Positions 1-6,593 are shown, counted from the first letter of the stretch. The stretch is DNA of 6,878 bases from Candidatus Aminicenantes bacterium UBA2199 (GCA_002327965.1 DCVB01000103.1:1-6878), one strand, 5' to 3'. The notes: generated by a model not told the origin, from the letters alone. Made by a program: numbers and translations.

Positions 1-2
1 CA

Positions 3-536
3 AAATCGCGGCAGCGGCTTCAGGGGCTCCTGTTCGGCGTGGTCTTCGGTTTCCTGCTGCAGAAGGGCGGCGTCACCCGCTTCGACGTGATCGTCGGTCA
101 ACTTCTGCTCGAGGACTTCACCGTGGTCAAGATCATGCTGACGGCGGTGGCCGTGGGCACGGTCGGCATCCACTTGCTGAAGCACCTGGGCTGGGCGACA
201 TTCAGCCCCAAGCGCGGCTCCTGGGGCCGCAATGCCTTTGGGGGCCTGATCTTCGGCGTCGGCTTCGCCCTGCTGGGCTATTGCCCGGGGACGATCGCCG
301 GCGCCATCGGCAGCGGCTGGCTCGACGCCCTGGCCGGCGGACTGCCCGGCATCCTGCTCGGCTCCGCCCTGCTGGCCGCCGCTTATCCGAAGCTGCAGGC
401 CAGAATTTTGTCCCGCGGCGACTTCGGCGACCTGACCCTGCCGCGGCTGTTCAAGGTGAATGACTGGCTGGTCATCGCGCCGCTGCTGGCGATCATCGCC
501 CTGCTCTTCTTTCTGCTGGAGCGCGCCGGGCTGTGA
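3..536 (+). CDS. YeeE/YedE family (DUF6691-like) membrane protein, 5' end cut by window edge
   Basis: The open frame runs from the left edge (first whole codon at 3) to TGA at 534-536. GTG at 39 is an internal codon: residues before it (QGLLFGV) continue the glycine-rich first membrane helix, so the true start is probably only a few codons outside the window. About five hydrophobic segments are visible. The third contains GYCPGT (Cys codon at 282-284), the conserved cysteine motif of YeeE/YedE proteins, which in characterised members form a thiosulfate-conducting path using cysteines. The pattern FLLQKGGVTRFDVIVGQLL followed by a KIMLTA helix is typical of the short half-size members, which are usually encoded beside a second YeeE/YedE half. 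That partner would lie upstream, off the window. The family assignment is firm. The substrate (thiosulfate or another sulfur species) is inferred from relatives. A separate promoter follows, so it is probably not part of the downstream operon. Confidence 0.85.
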   Translation, partial: KSRQRLQGLLFGVVFGFLLQKGGVTRFDVIVGQLLLEDFTVVKIMLTAVAVGTVGIHLLKHLGWATFSPKRGSWGRNAFGGLIFGVGFALLGYCPGTIAGAIGSGWLDALAGGLPGILLGSALLAAAYPKLQARILSRGDFGDLTLPRLFKVNDWLVIAPLLAIIALLFFLLERAGL

Positions 537-550
537 GGGCGGAAACGCCC
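537..550 (+). terminator. Small GNRA hairpin directly after the YeeE/YedE stop codon
   Basis: GGGCG (537-541), GAAA loop (542-545) and CGCCC (546-550) form a perfect 5-bp GC-only stem closed by a GNRA tetraloop. It begins at the base after the TGA stop. There is no following T tract, so it is not a canonical intrinsic terminator. It could be a weak terminator or a 3'-end stabilising hairpin. It ends two bases before the -35 box of the next promoter. Confidence 0.35.
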
Positions 551-552
551 GG

Positions 553-581
553 TTGACAAGGTCATGCCCACTGCCCATAAT
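553..581 (+). promoter_or_regulatory. Sigma-70-type promoter for the transporter-mscS-ydbH operon
   Basis: TTGACA at 553-558 is an exact -35 consensus. CATAAT at 576-581 matches the -10 consensus at five of six positions, and the spacer is exactly 17 bp. Transcription would start near 587-589, giving a leader of about 40 nt to the ATG at 629. It lies in the only intergenic gap upstream of five tightly spaced co-directional genes. Such a good match in GC-rich DNA is unlikely to be chance, though promoter activity itself is inferred. Confidence 0.7.
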
Positions 582-585
582 GGGC
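573..585. promoter_or_regulatory. Perfect palindrome over the -10 box, candidate operator
   Basis: GCCCAT, a single A, then ATGGGC form a perfect 6-bp inverted repeat that contains the whole CATAAT -10 element. A further TGCCCA half-site lies just upstream at 565-570. A protein bound here would block RNA polymerase, so a repressor site is plausible. No regulator gene is visible in the window, and the symmetry could partly reflect the -10 sequence itself. Confidence 0.4.
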
Positions 586-628
586 GCACGGAGGAATGAG
601 TCCCGGCCACGGGCCGGATCGCAGCACC

Positions 629-2407
629 ATGAGTTTTGAGATGATCGCCGTCTTGCTGATCCTGCTGGCCGCCGCCATCCTGTTCATTCTGGAGAAGATC
701 CCTGCCGGGTTGACGGCCATGATCGTCCTGACGGCGCTGGTGGCCAGCAACATACTGACCGTGGAGGAGGGGCTGTCGGGCTTCGGCAACCAGGCCACGG
801 TGACCGTCGGCGCCATGTTCATCCTCAGTGCCGCCCTCAAGCGCACCGGGGCGGTCGCCGCCGTCGGCGCCTTCGCCTCGCGACTGTTCCGCTTCAATTT
901 CTGGGTCGGGCTGCTCAGCACCATGCTGCTGGTGGGCATCCTTTCCGCCTTCATCAACAACACGCCGGTGATAGCCATCTTCATCCCCATCATGCTGCGC
1001 ATCGGTATCGCCAGCAATCACAGCCCCGCGCGCATGCTGATGCCGGTCTCGTTCGCCTCGATCTTCGGCGGCGCCTGCACGCTGATCGGCACCTCCACCA
1101 ACATCCTGGTCAGTTCCATCGCCGTGCAGCGCGGACTGGCGCCGCTGGGCATGTTCGAGTTCGCTTCCATGGGGCTGGTCTTTTTCGCCGCCGGCACCGT
1201 GTACATGATGGCCTTCGGCGTGCGGGCGATACCGGACCGCGCCTGCTGCGGCGGGCTGGTGGAAAAGTACCGCATGAAGCAGTATCTCACCGATGTTGTG
1301 CTGCTGCCGGGATCCCCCTCGCTGGGCATGAAGCTGCCCGAGTCGCCCATCGTCTCCAAGCTGGATATCGACGTCCTGGACGTCATCCGCAGCCAGCGGC
1401 GCCTGCTGCGGCCCCTGGGTGAGATCGTCCTGGAGGCGGGGGACGTCCTGCGCGTACGCTGCGACATCGAGCAGATCCGCAAGTTGCAGGAAAGCGACGG
1501 CATCCGCCTGAAATCAAGGCCCAACCTGGAAGACGGCGATTTTGACGCCGAGCAGCTGCTGCTGGTGGAGGCCATCGTCGCCCCCGGCTCCAGCCTGGTC
1601 GGCCGCAGCATCCGCTCGGCCCGCTTCCGCAACCGCTTCCAGGCCAACGCCCTGGCCGTGCGCCACCGCGGCCAGCTGTTCAACATTGGGTTTCGCGAGA
1701 TGCCCCTGGCTGCCGGCGACGCCGTGCTGGTCGAGGTGCGCCAGGAGAACTACGAGGCGCTGAAAAACGATGACGCCTTCGTCATTGTCTCCGACATCGT
1801 CCAGGTAAATGCCATCACCCCGCGGCGCCTGACGGTCTTCGCCGTCGTCGCCGGCGTGGTCGCCGTTGCGGCGCTGGGCATCCTGCCCATCGCCGTCGCG
1901 GCCATCGGCGGCTGCCTGCTGCTGGTCCTGCTGCGCCTGATCCGCGTCGAGGAGGCGCTGCAGGCGGTGGATTGGCCCATCCTGTTGCTGCTGGCGGGCA
2001 TGATCCCGCTGGGATTGGCGATGGAAAAGACGGGGGCAGCGGCGCTGTTGGCGAATGGCCTGGTCGGAGTGCTGCACGGCTTCGGTCCCGTCGCCGTTAT
2101 CGCCGCCCTGTACCTGCTCACGTCGCTGCTGACCAGCATCATGTCCAACAACGCCACGGCGGTCCTGCTGACGCCGCTGGCCATCGGCGCCGCACTGAAC
2201 CTCGGCCTGGATGCCCGGCCCTTCATCATGGCCGTGGCCTTCGCCGCCTCGGCCAGCTTCATGACCCCCATCGGCTACCAGACCAACGCCATGATCTACG
2301 GGGTCGGCCAGTACCGCTTCGTCGACTTTGTCAAGGTGGGTACGCCGCTGAGCCTCCTCTTCTGGATTCTGGCCGCGATCTTCATCCCGGTATTCTATCC
2401 CTTTTAG
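629..2407 (+). CDS. SLC13/DASS-family anion transporter with two TrkA-C domains
   Basis: Secondary transporter of the inner membrane, probably cation-coupled uptake of a small anion. Numbering from the upstream ATG at 596 (603 aa), the N-terminal membrane half covers about residues 15-210. It carries the hairpin motif INNTPVIAIFIPIM (120-133) and GTSTN (165-169). Two RCK_C/TrkA-C regulatory domains follow at about 230-305 and 318-400. The second membrane half (410-603) holds the matching MSNNATAVLLTP (516-527) and MTPIGYQTN (556-564). Length near 600 aa and this domain order match bacterial SLC13 permeases with TrkA_C, of the E. coli YfbS type. Algal sulfate transporters of the SLT/SAC1 type share the layout, so sulfate is a possible substrate but is not proven. 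Start: ATG 596 sits only 1 nt from GGAGG (590-594) and adds a polar tail (SPGHGPDRST) atypical of the family. ATG 629 is preferred, with 596 and 644 as alternatives. First gene of the putative operon. Confidence 0.9.
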   Translation: MSFEMIAVLLILLAAAILFILEKIPAGLTAMIVLTALVASNILTVEEGLSGFGNQATVTVGAMFILSAALKRTGAVAAVGAFASRLFRFNFWVGLLSTMLLVGILSAFINNTPVIAIFIPIMLRIGIASNHSPARMLMPVSFASIFGGACTLIGTSTNILVSSIAVQRGLAPLGMFEFASMGLVFFAAGTVYMMAFGVRAIPDRACCGGLVEKYRMKQYLTDVVLLPGSPSLGMKLPESPIVSKLDIDVLDVIRSQRRLLRPLGEIVLEAGDVLRVRCDIEQIRKLQESDGIRLKSRPNLEDGDFDAEQLLLVEAIVAPGSSLVGRSIRSARFRNRFQANALAVRHRGQLFNIGFREMPLAAGDAVLVEVRQENYEALKNDDAFVIVSDIVQVNAITPRRLTVFAVVAGVVAVAALGILPIAVAAIGGCLLLVLLRLIRVEEALQAVDWPILLLLAGMIPLGLAMEKTGAAALLANGLVGVLHGFGPVAVIAALYLLTSLLTSIMSNNATAVLLTPLAIGAALNLGLDARPFIMAVAFAASASFMTPIGYQTNAMIYGVGQYRFVDFVKVGTPLSLLFWILAAIFIPVFYPF

Positions 2408-2415
2408 GAGTGACC

Positions 2416-3288
2416 ATGGAAACCATCCATAAGCTCATCAGCCAGATCGTCGAGGTCTTCAATACGCCGCTGTTCCGCATCGACACCTTCCGCTTCACCC
2501 TCTGGACCTTCCTCTACCTGACGGCGCTGGTTTTTTTGCTGTTCTGGGCGACGTCGCGGCTGAACCGCTACATCGTCTACCGCCTCATGGACCACAGCAA
2601 GGTGGCGCTGGGGGTGCGCATCGCCGTGGGGTCGATCATCCGCTACATCGTGGTCGTGGTCGGCCTGGTGGTCATCTTCCAGACCACGGGTATCAACCTG
2701 AGCAGCATCACCATCATCTTCGGCGCCCTGGGCGTGGGCATCGGCTTCGGCCTGCAGAACATCACCAACAACTTCGTCAGCGGCCTGATCATCCTCATGG
2801 AGCGGCCGATCAAGGTGGGCGACCGCATCGAGGTGGCCGGGGTGGCCGGCGACGTGATCAACATCTCCATGCGCGCCACCACCATCGTCACCAACGACAA
2901 CATCTCGATCATCGTGCCCAACTCGGAGTTCATCTCAAAGACGGTCATCAACTGGAGCCACACCAACCGCCAGGTGCGCTTCAACTTCCCGGTCCATGTG
3001 GCCTACAAGGAGGATCCGGAGCGCGTCCGCCGCCTGCTGGCCGACCTGGCCATGCAGCACCCGGGCGTGCTCCGCGATCCGCCCCCGGACGTGCTCTTCG
3101 TCGCCCACGGCGACAGCGCCCTGGAGTTCAACCTGCGGGTATGGACCGAGGAATTCGTCGACCGCCCCGGCGTTCTCAAGAGCCAGCTGTACTACCGCAT
3201 CTTCGCCGCCTTCCGCGAGGCGGGCATCGAGATCCCCTTCCCGCAGCACGACGTGTACATCAAGAGCCGGCCGGCGGAAAAGCCGTAG
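2416..3288 (+). CDS. MscS-family small-conductance mechanosensitive channel
   Basis: Tension-gated inner-membrane channel that releases solutes on hypo-osmotic shock, normally a homoheptamer. The protein is 290 aa, close to the 286 aa of E. coli MscS. Predicted helices lie at about 27-47 and 68-90. The pore helix TM3 spans roughly 97-127 and has the Gly/Ala-rich packing pattern (FGALGVGIGFGLQNITNNF, 102-120). MERPIKVGDRIEV (128-140) opens the beta domain, with the IVPNSEFIS motif at 166-174. The cytoplasmic alpha/beta domain continues to about 285. Start chosen: ATG 2416 with AGGAG at 2406-2410, 5 nt upstream. The open frame upstream of it overlaps the transporter out of frame and is not coding. 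The Shine-Dalgarno overlaps the transporter stop codon and the gap is 8 bp, so translational coupling is likely. It is a standard-size MscS, without the large extra N-terminal domains of MscK or YbiO types. Confidence 0.94.
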   Translation: METIHKLISQIVEVFNTPLFRIDTFRFTLWTFLYLTALVFLLFWATSRLNRYIVYRLMDHSKVALGVRIAVGSIIRYIVVVVGLVVIFQTTGINLSSITIIFGALGVGIGFGLQNITNNFVSGLIILMERPIKVGDRIEVAGVAGDVINISMRATTIVTNDNISIIVPNSEFISKTVINWSHTNRQVRFNFPVHVAYKEDPERVRRLLADLAMQHPGVLRDPPPDVLFVAHGDSALEFNLRVWTEEFVDRPGVLKSQLYYRIFAAFREAGIEIPFPQHDVYIKSRPAEKP

Positions 3289-3307
3289 CCTGGGATCGGG
3301 GCAGACG

Positions 3308-3730
3308 ATGACGGGGAAAAAAAAGTGGGGCCTGGCTGCCGGCGCCCTGGCCATCCTGGCGCTGGCCGCTCTCTACCTCTCCCTGCCACGGCTGGTCGGT
3401 AACGCTCTTCTTTCCCAGGCCAGGCAGATCGGTTTGCGGGACCCGCGGCTGCGCGTGGTGCAGGCCGGCTGGAGGCAGTTGACGCTGACCGGCATCACGG
3501 CAGGGGATGCCGTCTCGCCGGCGCTGCGCATTGAGCGCGTCGTCGTGACCTATTCACTGCCCGCGCTCCTGCGCCGGGAGATCGGGTCCATCCGCCTGTC
3601 CAACCTGGAGATCCGCATCGAGAGCCGCGGCCAGGGGTTCCGTTTCCCCGGCTGGGACGGCATGCCGGATGCGGCGGAAGCGGGCGCCATCCCCGCATCG
3701 GGCGACTCGACCTGGAAGGCGGCGTCCTGA
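3308..3730 (+). CDS. ydbH: YdbH homologue, N-terminal part (frame broken near 3691)
   Basis: ATG 3308 follows mscS by 19 bp, with only a weak GGGG (3298-3301) as ribosome site. The product begins with a KKK cluster and one membrane helix (about residues 7-27), the inner-membrane anchor of AsmA-like proteins. The start of the periplasmic beta-strand body follows (QLTLTGITAG, IRLSNLEIRIES). As written, the frame ends at TGA 3728-3730 after 140 aa. The last dozen residues are not homologous-looking, while the next frame (-1) immediately continues sensible sequence: RIGRLDLEGGVLKLILADR. Adding one C to the CCCC at 3691-3694, or slipping back one base there, joins the two frames into an 873-aa protein, against 879 aa for E. 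coli YdbH. Identity as YdbH rests mainly on the downstream ynbE and ydbL genes, overall length and the C-terminal part. Either a sequencing or assembly indel or a real loss-of-function mutation explains it. Confidence 0.8.
   Translation: MTGKKKWGLAAGALAILALAALYLSLPRLVGNALLSQARQIGLRDPRLRVVQAGWRQLTLTGITAGDAVSPALRIERVVVTYSLPALLRREIGSIRLSNLEIRIESRGQGFRFPGWDGMPDAAEAGAIPASGDSTWKAAS
3691..3694 (+). other. ydbH: Probable one-base frameshift site in ydbH
   Basis: The run CCCC spans codons ATC-CCC. Reading enters with codon starts at 3308+3n and must leave one base back (codon CGC at 3694-3696) to reach the long downstream frame. A fifth C gives AGAIPRIGRLDLEG, which is smooth across the join. No X XXY YYZ slippery heptamer is present. 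A single Pro-tRNA could re-pair with CCC one base back, but a simple deletion is the more economical explanation. Confidence 0.7.
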
Positions 3731-5928
3731 AGCTCATCCTGGCGGACCGGGAACTGGACATCCCCTTCTCGGCGCGCCTGGGCGCCGTTGGGCCGGGATA
3801 TTCCCTGCGGGCTTCCATTCAGCCATTCGGGGAGACGGTCGGCCTGCGGGGAACCCTCGACAGGGAATTCACATCCGGCAAGATCGCCTTCACCGTTCCC
3901 GGCATGGACCTCGCTTCATTGATCCGGCAGAGCGGCCACGGCGCGGCGCTGTCGGGGCGCGGCCGGGTCGCGGCCGTTGGGGAGTTCCGTTTGCGAAACG
4001 GCAGGTTCCTGGCGGCCGAGGCCAAGATCAGCAGCCTGGGGGACATGCGGCTGGAGGTCCCGGAGCAGGGAGAGTGCGAGCTGAGCTCTCTCGGCCTGGC
4101 TTTAGGCATCGGGGCCGATTTCAGCGTGCATGATGTCGTCGCCCGGGTTCGGGGCAGCAGGCTCATTTTCGGGGAACTGGCGGTCGAATCCCCATTCGAA
4201 CTGGATGTGCGATCCAAGCGCTGGCCGCGATTGGAATTCGTCGTTGCCGGCCTGAATGTCGCACGCCCCTTCCCCGTCTTCTGCGATCGTATTTCCGGAA
4301 AGGTCATTCCTCCCCTGGAGACCGCCAGGCTCCAGGGTGATTTCCTCCTGCAGGCGCGGGCGGGGCTGCCGGCGGCTCTGGGGCTGCCCTGGGTGCTCGA
4401 CCGGCCTTATGCGCTCAGCGGCGAGTTCCAGGGCCTGAGCGCAGCCCGGGGTTTCACCTGGGCACTGAAGGCCGGAGGTGACGGAGCCGCGGCCTTGTCC
4501 GCGGGCAACGACTTGCTGCGCGGCGATCTGAGGCTGGACGCATCCCTGGAGGGCGACACCCGGCAGGCGCGCGCGATCGTATCGGGCCGGCTGGCGAAGG
4601 CCGACCTGAGGATCGCCGGTGTCAGCGCCCGATCAGGGAAACTGGCCGGCGATGCCGAACTGGCTTTCAATTTCGCAGGCGGTTGGCGCGGCAGGGGTGC
4701 ATTGCAGGTCAGCGACGGCCAATTCCTCACTGCCGGTGACGACGGCATGCAGGCGACGGGGATCGCCCTGCGCCTGCCGTGGAGCTATCCCGGCGCCGGT
4801 CCCGGCCAGAGCGGCAAGTTCTCCATCGCCAGCCTGCGGGGCGGCGGTGCGCTCGGGCGGGACATCAGCGGCATCCTGAGCCAGGAGGGACAGGGGGTTT
4901 CTTTCTCTGGACAGGGGCATGCCGACCTGCCCGGCATCGCGCTTTCGTTCCAGGGTAACGCGGTGTCGCGGACCAATGGCTGGGATGGCCGGGTCGAATT
5001 CCTGGTTCCGCCCACCGTGCTGCCGGCCAGGACCCCGCTGCAGGCGCTTCATCCTTTGCTGAAGGGATGGACGGCCGGCGGCCGCCTCGCCGCCCGGGGC
5101 ACGGTCCGAGCCGCGGGCGGCGCTCTGGCGGGCAATGCCGTCCTTGAGGTCGTCGACATGGATTTCGACGGTGCCGGGTCGGAGCTCTCTCTGCGCGGGG
5201 CGCAGGCCGCGGTCACGCTGGATAGCCTGTTCGACCTGGTGAGCGCCTCGGGGCAGCAGTTCCGCTTCAGCAAATTGCGCTGGCAGAGCGTCGCCCTGAG
5301 CAACGGCGAGATAGCCTTTCGCCTCGAGGGGAACGGCGTGCTGTTTGTCGAGTCGGGGAGTTTCGCGTGGAGCGGCGGCACGGTCACGATCGACCCGTTG
5401 CGCCTGGCGCCTGGAATGAGGGTAATCGAGGCGACCCTGCGCTGCCGGGACGTGGACCTGGCCGAAATGCTCAACGCGCTGGCGGGGGAGGAGATCGTCA
5501 GCGGCGAAGCCCGGCTGAGCGGCATCATCCCCATGAAGCTGGCAGGCGGCGACCTGCAGTTCATGGACGGCCGCCTGGATTCCACTCCCGGCCGGACCGG
5601 GCAGCTGCGCGTCTCCAAGCCGGAGGCGATCTCCGGCGGCCAGGTGCTGGTGGAAGAGGCGATCCGCGAATTCGACTACAACTGGATCAAGGTGCGGCTG
5701 GACGGCCGCGGCGACCGCCTGAACATGGTCGTATCCATCGACGGGGCGCCTTCACGGAAGCTGCCGCTGCGCTACGATCAAAAAAAGGGGGATTTCATCC
5801 GCCAGCCGGCCGGCAAGCCCGGCGTCGAGCTCAAGGGGCTGCTGCTGGACATCCGTTTCATCGATATCGACCTGAAAGACCTGCTCGATACCGGCGGCCG
5901 GGTGACCGCCGGGGGACATAAAAAATAA
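3694..5928 (+). CDS. ydbH: YdbH homologue, C-terminal part (AsmA-like envelope bridge)
   Basis: This is the main body of the frameshifted gene, 744 sense codons from the shift point to TAA 5926-5928. The open frame has an internal ATG at 3904, but codons 3694-3903 (RIGRLDLEGGVLKL onward) already read as YdbH-like sequence, so 3904 is not the natural start. The protein is rich in alternating beta strands with DxRLxG-type repeats, as expected of the long periplasmic groove of AsmA-like lipid-transport bridges. The C-terminal YdbH domain is recognisable around 5460-5760: DVDLAEMLNAL, VSGEARLSGIIPMKL, MDGRLDSTPGRTGQL, then EAIREFDYNWIKVRLDG. In E. coli YdbH is partly redundant with TamB and YhdP in moving phospholipids to the outer membrane and works with YnbE and YdbL, encoded next here too. 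If the frameshift is real, this fragment lacks its membrane anchor and would be non-functional. Confidence 0.85.
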   Translation, partial: RIGRLDLEGGVLKLILADRELDIPFSARLGAVGPGYSLRASIQPFGETVGLRGTLDREFTSGKIAFTVPGMDLASLIRQSGHGAALSGRGRVAAVGEFRLRNGRFLAAEAKISSLGDMRLEVPEQGECELSSLGLALGIGADFSVHDVVARVRGSRLIFGELAVESPFELDVRSKRWPRLEFVVAGLNVARPFPVFCDRISGKVIPPLETARLQGDFLLQARAGLPAALGLPWVLDRPYALSGEFQGLSAARGFTWALKAGGDGAAALSAGNDLLRGDLRLDASLEGDTRQARAIVSGRLAKADLRIAGVSARSGKLAGDAELAFNFAGGWRGRGALQVSDGQFLTAGDDGMQATGIALRLPWSYPGAGPGQSGKFSIASLRGGGALGRDISGILSQEGQGVSFSGQGHADLPGIALSFQGNAVSRTNGWDGRVEFLVPPTVLPARTPLQALHPLLKGWTAGGRLAARGTVRAAGGALAGNAVLEVVDMDFDGAGSELSLRGAQAAVTLDSLFDLVSASGQQFRFSKLRWQSVALSNGEIAFRLEGNGVLFVESGSFAWSGGTVTIDPLRLAPGMRVIEATLRCRDVDLAEMLNALAGEEIVSGEARLSGIIPMKLAGGDLQFMDGRLDSTPGRTGQLRVSKPEAISGGQVLVEEAIREFDYNWIKVRLDGRGDRLNMVVSIDGAPSRKLPLRYDQKKGDFIRQPAGKPGVELKGLLLDIRFIDIDLKDLLDTGGRVTAGGHKK

Positions 5929-5935
5929 TGACGAC

Positions 5936-5942
5936 AAGGAGG
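5936..5942 (+). promoter_or_regulatory. Strong ribosome binding site fixing the ynbE start
   Basis: AAGGAGG lies 6 nt before ATG 5949. The other in-frame ATG at 5928 overlaps the ydbH stop (TAATG) and sits upstream of this site. The site therefore selects 5949, which also places the signal peptide correctly. Confidence 0.85.
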
Positions 5943-5948
5943 AAGCCC

Positions 5949-6164
5949 ATGGGAAAAAGGATCTGGTTCCTGGCGCCGGCGTTGGTGCTGCTTTCCGGCG
6001 CCTGCCTGAAGATGAAGCATGAAATGGTCATCCAACCCGTGCACATCACGGTGGACGTGCGCATCCGCATCGATCGCGCGCTGGAGGATTTTTTCGGCGA
6101 CATCGACAAGGCAGCGCTGCCCGCGCCCGGCGCTGACGCCGGCCAACAGGAGGAAGTGAAATGA
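5949..6164 (+). CDS. ynbE: YnbE-like outer-membrane lipoprotein
   Basis: Small 71-aa lipoprotein. In E. coli YnbE sits in the outer membrane and stacks its beta strand on the C-terminal end of YdbH, completing an intermembrane bridge. Visible here: basic MGKR start, hydrophobic core (5-15), lipobox LLSGAC with Cys at residue 19, then a short strand region (EMVIQPVHITVDVRIRID, 25-42) ending in RALEDFFGDID, the pattern of the family (PxxIxxxVxIxI then a helix). The mature N-terminus CLKMK has no Asp at +2, consistent with outer-membrane sorting by the Lol rule. Oddities: Ser rather than Leu at -3 of the lipobox, and an Ala/Pro/Gly/Gln-rich tail (55-71) beyond the roughly 61-aa E. coli length. 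It starts 20 nt after ydbH and its stop overlaps the ydbL start (ATGA). Confidence 0.88.
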   Translation: MGKRIWFLAPALVLLSGACLKMKHEMVIQPVHITVDVRIRIDRALEDFFGDIDKAALPAPGADAGQQEEVK

Positions 6165-6547
6165 AAGGCAAGCTCAAGATGGTGACCGTTTTCGCGGCGG
6201 GAATTTTCGTACTGGCGGCAGGTGCCCGGGCCGAAAACGCCGAGCTGAAGGCGAGATTCCTGGAGCGCAAGCCGCTGCTGGACAAAATGAAGGACCTGGG
6301 CTGGGTCGGCGAGAACAACCTCGGTTTCCTGGAGTTCCGCTCGGAAACGGGAAAGAGCGAGGAGAACGGAAAGGTCGTCGAAGCGGAAAATGCCGACCGC
6401 AAGACGGTGTACGCGGAGATCGCGGCCCAGGTGAACGTCGATATCGTCGAGGTCGGCAAGCGGCGGGCGGTGCAGATCGCCAGGCTTGCCGCCCCCGGGC
6501 ACTGGCTGCAGGACGCCGAAGGCAGGTGGTACCAGAAGGAGACCTAG
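6161..6547 (+). CDS. ydbL: YdbL family (DUF1318) periplasmic protein
   Basis: The 128-aa secreted protein has a classical signal peptide: MKGKLK, hydrophobic 8-20, and a probable cut after GARA (residue 24). The mature part shows the DUF1318 pattern: LLDKMKDLGWVGENNLGFLE (39-58), AENADRKTVYAEIAAQ (75-90) and the terminal APGHWLQDAEGRWYQK (111-126), matching the family's NaxR-xxY-xxIA and G-W ending. In E. coli YdbL is thought to act as a periplasmic chaperone that keeps YnbE from uncontrolled multimerisation while it pairs with YdbH. AGGAGG at 6148-6153, 7 nt before ATG, is a strong ribosome site, and the ATGA overlap with ynbE implies translational coupling. It is the last gene of the putative operon. 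Between Gly55 and Val72 there is a charged linker (SETGKSEENGK). Confidence 0.92.
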   Translation: MKGKLKMVTVFAAGIFVLAAGARAENAELKARFLERKPLLDKMKDLGWVGENNLGFLEFRSETGKSEENGKVVEAENADRKTVYAEIAAQVNVDIVEVGKRRAVQIARLAAPGHWLQDAEGRWYQKET

Positions 6548-6560
6548 AAGAAAAGATCTC

Positions 6561-6593
6561 GGTTTACGGCAGACGGTTTACGGCTGACGGTAA
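6561..6593. repeat. 7-base-period repeat, GGTTTAC/GGCNGAC
   Basis: Starting 13 bp after ydbL, four consecutive heptamers GGTTTAC, GGCAGAC, GGTTTAC and GGCTGAC (6561-6588) are followed by the partial unit GGTAA. They can equally be read as two copies of a 14-mer differing at one base. All units fit GGNNNAC. No open frame uses the stretch. Confidence 0.8.

Noticed and set aside
383..1021. 212-codon open frame on the - strand over the YeeE end and transporter start
   Set aside because: It crosses the promoter and both flanking + strand genes. Its product is low-complexity, rich in Gln, Asp, Gly and His, typical of antisense reading of GC-rich coding DNA.
1018..2271. Several long - strand frames (1018-1686, 1514-2077, 1750-2271) opposite the transporter
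   Set aside because: Arg/Ser- or Gln/Asp-rich compositions without recognisable domains. The + strand frame has clear SLC13 and TrkA-C motifs throughout.
1972..2415. Upstream extension of the mscS reading frame
   Set aside because: It overlaps the end of the transporter in another frame and gives a His/Arg/Gly-rich sequence. ATG 2416 has a good ribosome site and gives the normal MscS length.
3669..4133. 154-codon + frame overlapping the ydbH frameshift region
   Set aside because: Arg/Gly/Pro-rich out-of-frame reading. It does not bridge the two YdbH-like frames.
5367..5921. 184-codon + frame inside the ydbH C-terminus
   Set aside because: Arg-rich shadow frame. The YdbH C-terminal motifs lie in the other frame.
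5858..6502. 214-codon - strand frame opposite ynbE and ydbL
   Set aside because: The + strand has a lipobox protein and a DUF1318 protein with ideal ribosome sites, and the antisense product has no recognisable features.
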